A stretch of 64,000 nucleotides of DNA from Phoronis australis (taxonomy: Eukaryota > Phoronida > Phoronidae). The position numbers and the translations under genes were made by a program. Below, piece after piece: positions 39,601-45,493 of this stretch. The DNA lies in contig NMRA01000238.1 of NCBI GenBank assembly GCA_002633005.1, positions 434,001-498,000 of the forward strand. The letters run 5' to 3'. The notes beneath the pieces were generated by a model that had not been told where the DNA came from, ran no database searches, and saw only the letters and a list, made by a program, of their open reading frames with translations. How positions within the stretch are numbered: position 1 is the stretch's first letter; each line of letters starts with the position of its first letter.

Positions 39601-40586
39601 ACAGTACACACAGTGCAGCCCTGAATAGAGATTTTCAACCAGAGCTAGCTTTGAGAGGTGACCGATCCAATGCACATCTTCTGCACATGGTGCACCTTTG
39701 GCTCTGTGCAGCAAAAATCATCTAACACAATGAAAATCGGTCACACTGGGAGATGCAACCAATAATAGCCTTAACTTTGGCCCTGCATGATGCAGCATGC
39801 CAGTTACTAAGCAACCAATGCCAAAGCTGTCTTTGGGGTTACTGCAAGATTAAATTTGACACACATTGTATTCAATGTGTGATTGGAGTTGGACAGATGC
39901 TATTTATCATATTTAATAACTGTTCAATTCTTTCCAAGCCATACTATTACCAAGCACTCACACACAGGGGCTAAATTAGACTAGATTATACTAGGGGCGG
40001 GATTGTGAGGTGACACAAGTTTTGTGACGGATAAAAGGCACTAGTCAGGTATAGTGGACTCTGATTTACCAAACTAGATTATCACTGAATAGGCTTGTTA
40101 TTCAGTAGATGGAACTGGTTCACTAAACCAGGGATCACTGGCACTGGTCTCTACTTGAACTAGTACAAAATGAAGAGGAGCATTTACCTGCAGTTTATCA
40201 CAGTACTCATTGAGACTCCTCAGCCAGCCATCCAGGACCTGTGGTGTGCTGTTGTAATGAAGATATAACCAGGTGACAACCGAGTTAATCCACAAACACT
40301 GATCCGCCGCAACTGATTTGGAAGATGGAGGAGTTGGCTCCTCTTTCGGCACTTGGCCGTTGCTTTTCGCATGTTCAGGCAGTCGCCCTATCTCCACGTT
40401 CCTACACAGCCGGATACAAAAGTTAATGATAAAGTACATGCATAAAGGAGTCAATATCCAGCCAGCGAAAAACAGGTCCAGGAAATCCCACTTCGAGAGA
40501 TCGAAAAATTTGTCTGCCGATTCAGCCATGTTGCCCACGATTTCTTGAAGCCGATACCAGCACAGTTTGAGAGTTATATCAGCCAT
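3545..40586 (-). CDS. C2CD2L: C2CD2/C2CD2L (TMEM24)-like SMP and C2 domain protein, 12 exons placed
   Basis: Vertebrate C2CD2L/TMEM24 is ER-anchored and moves phosphatidylinositol at ER-plasma membrane contacts; that role is carried over here by homology. Exons, gene order: 40188-40586, 28670-28765, 23077-23190, 20121-20219, 18651-18797, 16973-17063, 14306-14414, 13647-13711, 12635-12762, 10781-10952, 9581-9694, 3545-3669. All junctions are GT/AG and phase-matched, giving 553 codons with no stop. Domain order: N-terminal hydrophobic segment (residues about 36-60), SMP domain (about 90-300), C2 domain (about 305-425), then tail blocks matching the vertebrate family (RRKIETSRTMLPGGTRV, ESPNKVEKTEQ, ESVTDVAIREL, TSTLVITSV). 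One SMP segment of about 20 residues looks absent between exons 2 and 3. The vertebrate polybasic C-terminus was not found, so the 3' end probably lies beyond base 1. The vertebrate paralogue pair cannot be resolved, so the symbol stands for the family. Confidence 0.88.
3961..4006. repeat. Two-copy short tandem duplication
   Basis: The segment TTGGTAGTCATGTTGTTAAC is repeated immediately as TTGGTAGCCATGTTGTTAAC. It is intronic (between exons 11 and 12) and non-coding. Confidence 0.75.
7876..9348. mobile_element. Non-autonomous element with TGCGCCCACA inverted ends and internal tandem units, split by the gap
   Basis: The left end TGCGCCCACA (7876) is the inverse of the right end TGTGGGCGCA (9339-9348). 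Inside are tandem modules of about 135 bp, each opening like ATGGCCACTAGGTGGC (near 7933, 8997 and 9150), then a (CGGA)n-rich stretch at 9265-9310 and a terminal hairpin (9321-9348). The gap removes the centre, so length and any coding content are unknown. Diverged relatives lie at 26600-27160 and 49915-49980. Confidence 0.6.
8054..8992. other. Assembly gap (run of N)
   Basis: 939 undetermined bases lie inside the tandem-modular repeat element, which is the likely reason assembly failed here. Open frames crossing the gap are artefacts. Confidence 1.
9581..9694 (-). CDS. C2CD2L: C2CD2L-like exon 11 (Ser/Arg-rich tail)
   Basis: It encodes ESPNKVEKTEQ and a Ser/Pro/Arg-rich stretch (SPSPYSDRKGSRGRQRNTSA), parallel to SPSKVEVTEKTTTVLSESS of the vertebrate protein. 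This is a low-complexity, probably phosphorylated segment. Acceptor TTTTGATAG, donor GTAATG, phases fit. It ends about 230 bp from the repeat element that spans the assembly gap. Confidence 0.85.
10781..10952 (-). CDS. C2CD2L: C2CD2L-like exon 10 (end of C2 and conserved tail motif)
   Basis: After FLFMEPAEA the exon encodes SPRRKIETSRTMLPGGTRV, matching TPTKKIELDRTIMPDGTIV of vertebrate TMEM24, then seven Thr in a row. The Thr codons are mixed, so the run looks kept at protein level rather than microsatellite-driven. Acceptor CTTCCAG, donor GTAAGC, exit phase 1. Confidence 0.92.
11466..11516. repeat. Short foldback around CCAATC / GATTGG
   Basis: GTGACTCAACCAATC is followed by GATTGGTTGAAATCAC, forming a stem of about 14 pairs over a loop of about 20 nt. 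Similar CCAATCA-bearing sequence occurs near 16040-16150 and 21650-21710, suggesting a dispersed small repeat family in these introns. Confidence 0.45.
12635..12762 (-). CDS. C2CD2L: C2CD2L-like exon 9 (C2 domain, last strands)
   Basis: It encodes DDFLGCCSIKVDELRRHPTV and on to SGSITVE. Acceptor ATGTTTGCAG. Two overlapping donors exist; the upstream one (GAG then GTAAAG) is chosen because it joins ITVE to FLFMEP of exon 10, a standard last C2 strand, whereas the downstream one would add two residues. Confidence 0.9.
13148..13243. repeat. Two-copy 48-bp tandem duplication
   Basis: ATGTCACTAACTAGTAGCTC begins one copy at 13148 and a near-identical copy begins at 13196. It lies in the intron between exons 8 and 9. 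Confidence 0.8.
13647..13711 (-). CDS. C2CD2L: C2CD2L-like exon 8 (C2 domain, loop 3)
   Basis: Short 65-nt exon encoding DLTNASQEVNFELFDRDKPP and a Glu. FDRD is the loop-3 D-x-D motif that binds Ca2+ in many C2 domains. Acceptor CATTTCAG, donor GTAACC; phases fit both neighbours. Confidence 0.9.
14306..14414 (-). CDS. C2CD2L: C2CD2L-like exon 7 (C2 domain core)
   Basis: It carries the classic C2 signature: TDPYCIVAMDEPPQRHTTSV followed by NTINPFWDEHF. Acceptor ATTACAG, donor GTACGT; it enters with 2 nt and leaves with 2 nt, matching exons 6 and 8. The Asp of the DPY motif (loop 1) is present. Confidence 0.92.
15076..15135. repeat. 60-bp foldback hairpin in the intron between exons 6 and 7
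   Basis: GTCACTATCCCATTAGGGAA is mirrored by TTCCCTTCTAACGGGAAAGT plus GAC. About 20 pairs form, with a small bulge, around a loop of about 13 nt. It could be a palindromic MITE or a transcribed hairpin; no coding content. Confidence 0.6.
16627..16663. repeat. CAAA-type microsatellite
   Basis: An AAAC/CAAA tetranucleotide run of about 37 bp, with repeated AAACAAAC units. Confidence 0.85.
16743..16882. repeat. Two-copy 70-bp tandem duplication
   Basis: ACAATCATTGACCTCTATTA starts a copy at 16743 and again at 16813, ending in CTGACTACTGGCTAA each time. A further short piece (CAATCATTGACCTCTACA) lies just upstream. The copies are almost identical, so the duplication looks recent. Confidence 0.85.
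16973..17063 (-). CDS. C2CD2L: C2CD2L-like exon 6 (linker and first C2 strand)
   Basis: Acceptor TTCTGTTAG and donor GTAAGA. The exon opens with a Pro-rich linker (LAAPPKPPRFQDRR) and then the first C2 strand (LLVKVIKGSTIGAREFG). It ends in phase 1, and the split Gly is completed by exon 7. The canonical first Ca2+-ligand Asp of loop 1 is not evident here. Confidence 0.88.
18651..18797 (-). CDS. C2CD2L: C2CD2L-like exon 5 (end of SMP domain)
   Basis: Acceptor CTTCTTCCAG and donor GTATGG bound 49 codons, phase 0 to phase 0. FQLQLNELVSDIFHHCPTNV corresponds to the last SMP helix and strand ([22 protein letters not shown] in the vertebrate protein). The rest is a charged linker toward the C2 domain. 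Confidence 0.88.
20121..20219 (-). CDS. C2CD2L: C2CD2L-like exon 4 (SMP domain)
   Basis: Acceptor TTGTTTTAG and donor GTACAG bound 33 codons, phase 0 at both ends. The peptide includes ARFVGHPDLIFTLTP, which lines up with AFTDRPDLSLTVLP of vertebrate TMEM24, a conserved SMP strand. The degenerate 30-bp minisatellite starts about 90 bp further along the plus strand, in the preceding intron. Confidence 0.88.
20311..20945. repeat. Degenerate ~30-bp minisatellite, about 20 units
   Basis: The consensus is close to ACAAACTATTGGGATCAAGA followed by TGTTGTAAT. About 20 recognisable GGATCAAG-like cores were counted, with unit lengths from about 24 to 36 bp. Central units are nearly uniform and outer units diverged, as expected of an ageing array. 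It lies in the intron between exons 3 and 4. Confidence 0.85.
23077..23190 (-). CDS. C2CD2L: C2CD2L-like exon 3 (SMP domain)
   Basis: Acceptor TTGTTTCAG and donor GTAAGT enclose 38 codons, phase 0 to phase 0. The product (SVNAVIDCQELEVTFYVTPL, then a segment ending KLRFQKIHGE) matches the TMEM24 strand region AVSMETYHVTLTLPP and the GEG turn after it. A second AG lies 4 nt inside the acceptor, so the exact start could shift. Confidence 0.88.
23774..23840 (-). CDS. Candidate C2CD2L-like exon between exons 2 and 3 (tentative)
   Basis: Vertebrate relatives have about 20 residues between the parts encoded by exons 2 and 3. This open segment follows a good acceptor (CCTACCTTTTTAG) and reads FSMSGGTVEVVQEGNMETIS then HG, a strand-like sequence of about the right length. 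Its donor (GTATTG) is mediocre, and joining it needs exon 3 to use the second AG four bases inside (exon 3 ending at 23186). The main model, which skips it, also stays in frame. Confidence 0.25.
26396..26508. repeat. 20-21-bp minisatellite, five units
   Basis: AGTAATCCACGTTACCCCAC is repeated about five times with a C-run length change and a single A/G variant. It lies in the intron between exons 2 and 3. Confidence 0.85.
26600..27160. mobile_element. Diverged copy of the element at 7876-9348
   Basis: It shares module starts such as AAAATTGCCTATAGGGGGCA and the order of segments (GTAGTCCAATTTGTCTGAAA; TTCATGAACAT; GATGCCAGATAGTCAGAGAT), but is heavily mutated, including the terminal (CGGA)n region. 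Boundaries are approximate. Confidence 0.5.
27579..27730. repeat. ~60-bp tandem repeat, three units
   Basis: Units open CAGGGTCATTCTC (27579), CAGGGTCGTTCTT (27635) and CAGAGTCCTTCTT (27695), each followed by TGACCTGATACTAGTTGTGA or a close variant. The first spacing is 56 bp and the second 60 bp. Confidence 0.8.
28670..28765 (-). CDS. C2CD2L: C2CD2L-like exon 2 (SMP domain)
   Basis: Acceptor TTTCAG and donor GTAAGA bound 32 codons (NDLQPRFGTVQPGSLPPKVL, then QVRSEPGPGEKV), phase 0 at both ends. The LPP motif and following strand align with VPQLPPRASISHV of vertebrate TMEM24, and the spacing from exon 1 needs no extra residues, so exons 1 and 2 are adjacent despite the 11.4-kb intron. Confidence 0.85.
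28766..40187 (-). other. First intron of the C2CD2L-like gene
   Basis: An 11.4-kb intron without recognised exons. Short frames (for example around 34237-34533) show no family signature. The notable structure is the 92-bp foldback at 38340-38431. A TA-dinucleotide run lies at about 33183-33196. Confidence 0.6.
38340..38431. repeat. 92-bp near-perfect foldback hairpin in intron 1
   Basis: Left arm 38340-38374 and right arm 38397-38431 pair at about 31 of 35 positions, with 17 uninterrupted pairs at the loop side (ATTTTGAGAACCAGTTT against AAACTGGTTCTCAAAAT). The loop is about 22 nt. The size resembles an animal pre-miRNA, but a small palindromic MITE is equally possible. Confidence 0.7.
40188..40586 (-). 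CDS. C2CD2L: C2CD2L-like exon 1: start, membrane anchor, beginning of SMP domain
   Basis: The ATG at 40586 lies in a good initiation context (A at -3, G at +4) and opens 133 codons. Residues about 36-60 (FLDLFFAGWILTPLCMYFII and onward) are hydrophobic and match the ER anchor at the N-terminus of vertebrate TMEM24, but here about 35 residues precede them; a second in-frame Met at residue 20 is an alternative start. After a polar Pro/Ser linker the SMP domain begins (WLRSLNEYCDKLQ, compare WxRxLNE in vertebrates). The exon ends exactly on a codon with donor GTAAAT. Confidence 0.9.
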
Positions 40587-40900
40587 GTTCTGCGGGAGGT
40601 AAGCTTAGTCGACTCAAGAAGATAACTGTGCAGTCTTCTATTAGACGCTTTCGCAGCTACCCCGGTGCTTTTGCTATCAAAATGCCGGCTAATTCCGCAG
40701 TATGGACGGCATCTTTATCGAATGAGATACCGCACAGGCTCTGCCAGATGCGGAAGCGATCTGTTTGACACGTGACCAAAACGTTACTAAAGCGAGGCTA
40801 AGGAATTCCGCGCTGTTTTCGAAGGGGGTTTCCCAAAATCCCTGTCACTCTCCATTCTTGTGCACGTGTAGGTAGTGAACAATGTGATGGAAGCGGCACT
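40587..40900 (-). promoter_or_regulatory. Putative 5' UTR/promoter of the C2CD2L-like gene with two E-boxes
   Basis: The 300 bp upstream of the start codon are richer in CpG than the surrounding introns. They contain two perfect CACGTG palindromes, at 40769-40774 and 40863-40868. Such boxes bind bHLH-zip factors of the USF/MITF/TFEB type in animals. No TATA box was clear and the transcription start cannot be fixed, so this is an inference from position and motif. Confidence 0.4.
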
Positions 40901-43001
40901 GCTGTCCAGGTGAACGGCGAACTAATTTCCGATCTGAATTGATACGTTAGACTTCAACAAATGCCGGTGTCTTGGATTCTAGTGTTTTTTCATGGTGCGG
41001 ACGGGAGCACTCATGCAGTGCTGGCTCAGTTCAGACGGTGGTACTAGCTAGAGAGCATTAATGCTCCCGCTAATCTCTACTCACACGAAATACTTGGCTA
41101 CGAACATCATATGGCTTCACTGGAGTTGTACACGTAAACAAATTACGTTTTCTGCGGTTATCAATATTTCCGGCTATAAAGACTGAGCTGGGGTTAACCT
41201 GTTACAGTCCACCTAAAATTCCGTTAAAGTGTTCTGCGTAATAAAGTTTCTTAGAATCCGAAAAAAATCACGGAGTGTGAAAAGAAGATCTAAGGGCCAT
41301 ACGGATAGCAAGGAGCAAGGCTGTCTGTCTCAACTGAACTATAGCTGTGAGCTAGCTTGCACCAATGTGAAAGTAAGAACTTGAATTGGATGAAATAGGT
41401 TTGCCGCTGGTCATCTCAGCTATCATTCAGACAGGCAGTTTAATTGGGGAGATTTTATTTTTATTAAGGTCCTGCTTTGAAGATACATTTTTTTGAAAAG
41501 GGCGAGCTTTCAGAGTCCCTGGCGCATTGCCTTTGGAGCTGTTTAAAAATCACTTGTTAAAGTACGGGTACCTCAGTTTATGGTGATCAGGGACAAATGA
41601 TGCACCGGGTTTCTCAAAAATGTACACACTTCAGTTCAATGCCGGCAATTCAAATTCAGTTCCCGTGGACCACACTATGCACTCGTGCCTGGTGTGTGGT
41701 TACACCTCGCTTCACGTGTTCTGTATTCACGGGAATGGCAAACAAACGAAAATGAATTGCGCATGACGGAAGTGCAAAGACAGTTAATCTTCACAAGTTA
41801 ATAATGAGCAATGTCTTTAATTTGATTTCAAGGCTTAATGCATTTTCATCTTATGTGTGTGAATTTAAGCTAATTATCTGTCCCCGAGTCAATAAACAAA
41901 GCACTTATTGTCATTTGAATTGTGGGTACATTTTGGGAAACCTTGTAGAACTGTCCGAAACCGTCATTATCTTTGAATTATTTCAGATAAGCGTGCATCA
42001 TCTTATGTACTTGGTTATTTGCGGATCGGGTGATAGAGATGTTCGGCACAACTCCAGCCTACAGCGCAAGTTCACTGAAGCATCATCAATTTTTACACTA
42101 TTAGCTTCTAATTATCAAAAAACCATCCATGAATCAGTTGATTTTATAGACACGTAAACATGTAACTCAGAAACCAGCAAATTCGATGTTTATTAAAACA
42201 AAATATTATATATTCAACTATCGAAAGTATACTCGCAGATTTTTGACAGTAACCGAGGAACATGGGAGACGGGACAAGAGGTTTGGAGGTGCCTCAAAGA
42301 AATTTTCCGAATTTATTCGTGTTAACGTGTACTTTGGTTCATTACAGAGGTAGCTGTTACGGTTTATGAGGTAAACTTGAACTTCAAACATGGCTGAACT
42401 CTTGCCAGTGCATGTGCAGTATTTTGAGTACCTTTATCCGTTAAACATGTACACTGTAAATGGTCAACAAAAATCGTACTCCCGATAGTCTCTTCTTACA
42501 CACAACTCCCAGTAACGATCTTCAAATGAAATACTATTCTTATGATACTATGGGGAAAAACATCGACATTTAATGTTTATAAAACCATCTGAAGTATTCA
42601 TAGACCACAGTTCACACTCTTCCAATTCTTCAAACTTCCATCCTTTCTGTGACGGTCTATCATATTGTACTTTTCAGTACAATCAAATTTGGTTGTTTGG
42701 GCGAATGTTTTGATACTTCTGAGCTGTGCACGAACTTTTTGTGTTTTTTTCGATGTAACTGGAATCTGACAGTGCCGAGTTTATACAGGAGCAAAGGGGC
42801 AATTGCTCCGGTCCGTCCCTCCAAGACAGGGCCCCATCTGAAAGGGGACCCTTTAATATAAAAATCAAATGTCATTGGAAAAATGGAATAGAGTGATTGT
42901 CAATTAGATTATTGTGCGATCATCCAAGAAATGACCTACTTTAACATAAAACTTTGTACGATTTTACAAAAACATGAAAACAGGGGCAATCTACTAGGAA
43001 G
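40901..43001. other. Intergenic region upstream of the C2CD2L-like gene
   Basis: No gene recognised. A 117-codon plus-strand frame at 41804-42157 has no family resemblance and no splice context. The sequence is of mixed composition. Confidence 0.5.
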
Positions 43002-43389
43002 TTATCAATAATACGATAAGTGTGGTCGCAAAATGATCTATAATTTATCAATAATACGATAAGTGTGGTCTCAAAATGATCTATAATTTATCAATAATAC
43101 GATAAGTGTGGTCGCAAAATGATCTATAATTTATCAATAATACGATAAGTGTGGTCGCAAAATGATCTATAATTTATCAATAATACGATAAGTGTGGTCT
43201 CAAAATGATCTATAATTTATCAATAATACGATAAGTGTGGTCTCAAAATGATCTATAATTTATCAATAATACGATAAGTGTGGTCTCAAAATGATCTATA
43301 ATTTATCAATAATACGATAAGTGTGGTCGCAAAATGATCTATAATTTATCAATAATACGATAAGTGTGGTCGCAAAATGATCTATAATT
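43002..43389. repeat. 43-bp minisatellite, nine nearly identical units
   Basis: The unit TTATCAATAATACGATAAGT then GTGGTCGCAAAATGATCTATAAT repeats with period 43. Units differ only at one site, GTCGCA versus GTCTCA, in the order G T G G T T T G G. Each unit carries a GATAAG motif. Such uniformity implies very recent expansion or homogenisation. Confidence 0.95.
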
Positions 43390-44290
43390 TCGAGAAACGG
43401 AAAATGAGCAGCAATTGATGCTATCTATCAGGTTGTTAGTTTTTATCAAGTGGTATGCAATATGCAATTCCGAAAAAAAAACGAAACAAGAGATCGGCAG
43501 ATGATTCCATTATACCTCGCCAAAGTGGGGTTCAAAAGGAGAAATATATAATAAATTTGCATTCCCTAAATTTGTCCTCTTGAAATTAAAAATTCAATGA
43601 AGTAATATGGTTTGCAAAAGCTGCGATTTACAGATTTTCTCGACTTATTCAAAATACGGGTACGAATGATTTAGTGCACGTTTTCAAATGCGTTTAGACG
43701 TCGTCTAGTTTCTTATCTCGGTCCTGGCATGGTTCGTCGGATTAAAAGCATTACTTTATCTAACGCGTTAACTTTGCTACCCGGGAAAGTCAGTACAACT
43801 GAATGAACTCAGACCTGCGGCGATGAATCTTTATAGGTCCCGTTGAAGCAATCAAGAAGTCCACCCGATCAGTTTTTTCACCACGTGAACTTAATGACGC
43901 TAAATCGCCGTAATAAAAGTAAACAGAACATGAACCAAATGGGATCAAATCAGCGCCGGTTTTCAAACTTTGGCGCTGCTTAGAATTTTCTTGAATGTGT
44001 CACTGACCTCGATTGCCGTTTCCTGACACGAGATAAACGCTTACAATATACAGAAGACCCCACACCGTATTACCGCGCCTTTAGGCCCATGTGCCTATGT
44101 CCGAAATAACGCCCTTTTCGCGATTTTTTTACCCAAGTGGTTCACATATTGGCGCATGCGCTTAAGTTTCGCACATAAGCCCATGTAATGTCCCCTGCAT
44201 AGGCCCATACGTTAATTTTCGTATAGGCACACCCATTTTCTTTTTTGGGAAATTGGCTTGCTTTTCATTAACATCATTTTATTGAAAATA
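43390..44290. other. Non-coding spacer between the 43-bp array and the composite satellite
   Basis: No gene or repeat structure was recognised. Composition shifts from AT-rich to CpG-rich toward the right end (motifs such as TTACCGCGCC, GGCGCATGCGC). Confidence 0.4.
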
Positions 44291-44567
44291 CAACTTAATA
44301 TATATTTACGAAATGTGTCGATTATTGGCCATTTGTGTCGCTTTCTCAAAGGTGCTTTGAAAATATAACAAGGGGTAAGCATACAGCGGGGTCTATCGGC
44401 AGGCCTCCCTAGTCGTGTCCCGGGTATCTGTGAAAACTCCCCAGACGGCGGTCCACGGGGTCAAGTCCGGCAGCTTGCGAGGTCTGCGGTGCCGAGGCCG
44501 GAACGCTGCAGGTCGGTCTATCACTGCGTTGGCGGTCGTGATGCCGCGGACTAAGTGCCGGCATATT

Positions 44568-44726
44568 CCGTAATCGTTCGGGTTAACGCCGATGTTCAGT
44601 TAACCGCCCATCCTCGACTTTAAGTGGATTTTCGATTTAACCGCCCACTGCTCGGTTAACCGCCCTTCCCCGATTTTTTGGATTCGTCAATTTAACCGCC
44701 CAGGGCGTTAACCCGAACGATTACGG
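44568..44726. mobile_element. 159-bp MITE with perfect 23-bp inverted ends
   Basis: The left end CCGTAATCGTTCGGGTTAAC plus GCC is exactly inverted at 44704-44726. The interior has four TTAACCGCCC copies. The element interrupts the composite satellite: the paralogous unit at about 47428-47455 runs uninterrupted from GCGCCGGCATAT to CCCAGAATGGC, giving an internal empty site. Flanks are AT-rich (CATATT, TATATT), consistent with a short AT target duplication. No coding capacity. Confidence 0.85.
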
Positions 44727-45252
44727 TATATTTAATGTGGTCTCCCAGTATGGCATCTGAAGCGGTGCACACATAAGGCCTGATCGGCTGCCCTGCGCCC
44801 ACGTATCCATTACCCACGGATTGGTGGAGTACACACTGGGAGAAGTTCGCGCCCGCCTGTCCCGCTGCCGGAAAGTGACAATCCAGTCGGTGATCGTAGT
44901 TTGAGGATCAGCAAGTTTTTGTGGGTTTTAGTAGTGAAAAACGAAATGTGTCGATTTCACCGTCAATAACCGACATATTTTAAAATGCGCGTTTTCGCAT
45001 TACCCTATATCGTGCATCGACCCCGCTATGCTTACCTTTGTTATATTTTCAAGACTCTTTGAGAAACTGACACAAATGGCCAATAATCGACACATTTTTC
45101 GGAACCTGTATACAGGGGGACAGACCTCGGTGCAGCCGCGCTCCGGCCTCGGAAGCGCAGACCGGACCACGCAAGCTGCCGGACGTGACCGCGTGGACCG
45201 CCAACTAAGGACTTTTCACAGATATTGCCGGGACACGACAAGGGGCTGTATA

Positions 45253-45493
45253 GTAGTAGTAATACACTTTATTCACTTTAAGTCAAAAACCAAAAAATAC
45301 AGTTGATACAGATTTACGCTTATGGAGACTCCGTGAAGGACCCGAGAGGTACGCTGACCACGGAGCCACCAGAGAATAAGAAAGAAAAAATACAGCGTTA
45401 CAGATAAGCAGAACTATAAAAATTAGGTGATGATGTACTTTAAAATTACTTGTGTAAAGACTGGGAGAGATTATCGAAAATAGTTACATACAA
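45253..45493 (-). mobile_element. Truncated LINE 3' tail inserted in the satellite
   Basis: On the minus strand this segment ends AATAAAGTGTATTACTACTA, a polyadenylation-type signal followed by a short tandem tail, as at the 3' ends of CR1/L2-like LINEs. It splits satellite sequence that is continuous at 47204-47219 (GGCCGGTATACAGTCC). No reverse transcriptase remains. Confidence 0.5.

Noticed and set aside
41804-42157. 117-codon plus-strand frame upstream of the C2CD2L-like gene
   Set aside because: AT-rich codons, no domain, no conserved motif.
42649-42875. Overlapping 60-71-codon frames on both strands
   Set aside because: Mirror frames over a short inverted stretch (GTACTTTTCAGTAC region) with no family resemblance.
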